A program made the translations under genes and the position numbers. Of a DNA stretch of 64,000 bases, positions 63,885 through 64,000 are shown in pieces. The stretch lies in assembly GCA_964650525.1 (NCBI GenBank), contig CAZYUA010000002.1:1-64000 (forward strand), written 5' to 3'. Below the pieces are notes generated by a model. It saw only the letters and a list, made by a program, of their open reading frames with translations, did no database searches and was not told where the DNA came from. Within the stretch, counting starts at the first letter, position 1; every line of letters starts with the position of its first letter. This stretch comes from UBA1413 sp964650525. Lineage in GTDB: Bacteria; Bacteroidota; Bacteroidia; Bacteroidales; Prolixibacteraceae.

Positions 63885-64000
63885 GGTATCGTCGGATTCT
63901 AAGTTCAACGGTCAAAGATAAAAAATTATCATCCGGGAAGAGCCAAAAACCGTGTAAACCAGGGATGGAAATGACAAACTTCACCGGAACCGGGAAAAAG

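Overview
The window reads as a chromosomal segment of a member of the Bacteroidota, probably an uncultured anaerobic or microaerophilic Bacteroidales-like organism. The reasons are: a type IX secretion C-terminal domain on a large pectinesterase, a TonB-dependent receptor with a carboxypeptidase-regulatory-like N-terminus, several TAnnTTTG promoter boxes of the Bacteroidota type, an rSAM/lipoprotein gene pair, a carboxynorspermidine-type dehydrogenase, tryptophanase and a ferredoxin-like protein. No rRNA, tRNA, CRISPR array or insertion sequence was recognised. A 100-N assembly gap lies at 42381-42480.

Region 1 (1-15.4 kb, defence). A strongly AT-rich minus-strand block (about 1.2-14.0 kb) holds a DruH-like gene, a 2018-residue DruE-like DUF1998 helicase (together a probable Druantia type III system) and, downstream, a phospholipase D/helicase/DUF3427 protein. 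A short gene remnant lies at its upstream edge. The sharp change in base composition suggests horizontal acquisition.

Region 2 (14.2-20.7 kb, probable conflict/stress genes). A minus-strand cassette encodes a von Willebrand A protein, an unknown Cys-rich protein, a DUF2779 nuclease/exonuclease and a DUF2130 coiled-coil nuclease-like protein. Divergent from it is a pair made of a small protein with caspase-like His/Cys motifs and a SLOG-type nucleotide-binding protein. I regard this as the best candidate for an undescribed system in the window.

Region 3 (20.7-28.3 kb). Cell-wall enzymes (L,D-transpeptidase, phosphodiester-glycosidase-like protein, MepA-like endopeptidase), a YafQ toxin with an unusual double-length antitoxin, an rSAM/lipoprotein pair, a DUF4143 ATPase with twin palindromic operators, and a double SRPBCC protein.

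Region 4 (28.5-43.9 kb). Tryptophanase, a serine beta-lactamase-like hydrolase, a DUF4440 lipoprotein, an interrupted small membrane ORF, a membrane protein, a T9SS-exported pectinesterase, a ferredoxin-domain protein, a lipoprotein, and a huge TPR-like repeat protein that spans the gap. A near-identical repeat copy predicts that 96 bases are missing, which restores one reading frame.

Region 5 (43.9-64 kb). Ordinary housekeeping and transport genes: amino acid permease, carboxynorspermidine-type dehydrogenase, DUF819 transporter, PNPOx-like protein, TonB receptor with HMA protein, DPP III-like peptidase, TPR protein, glycerate kinase with a TPR tail, RelA-like ppGpp synthetase with a degenerate hydrolase site, ferritin, lipase-like lipoprotein, glycosyltransferase, beta-barrel protein and C1 peptidase.
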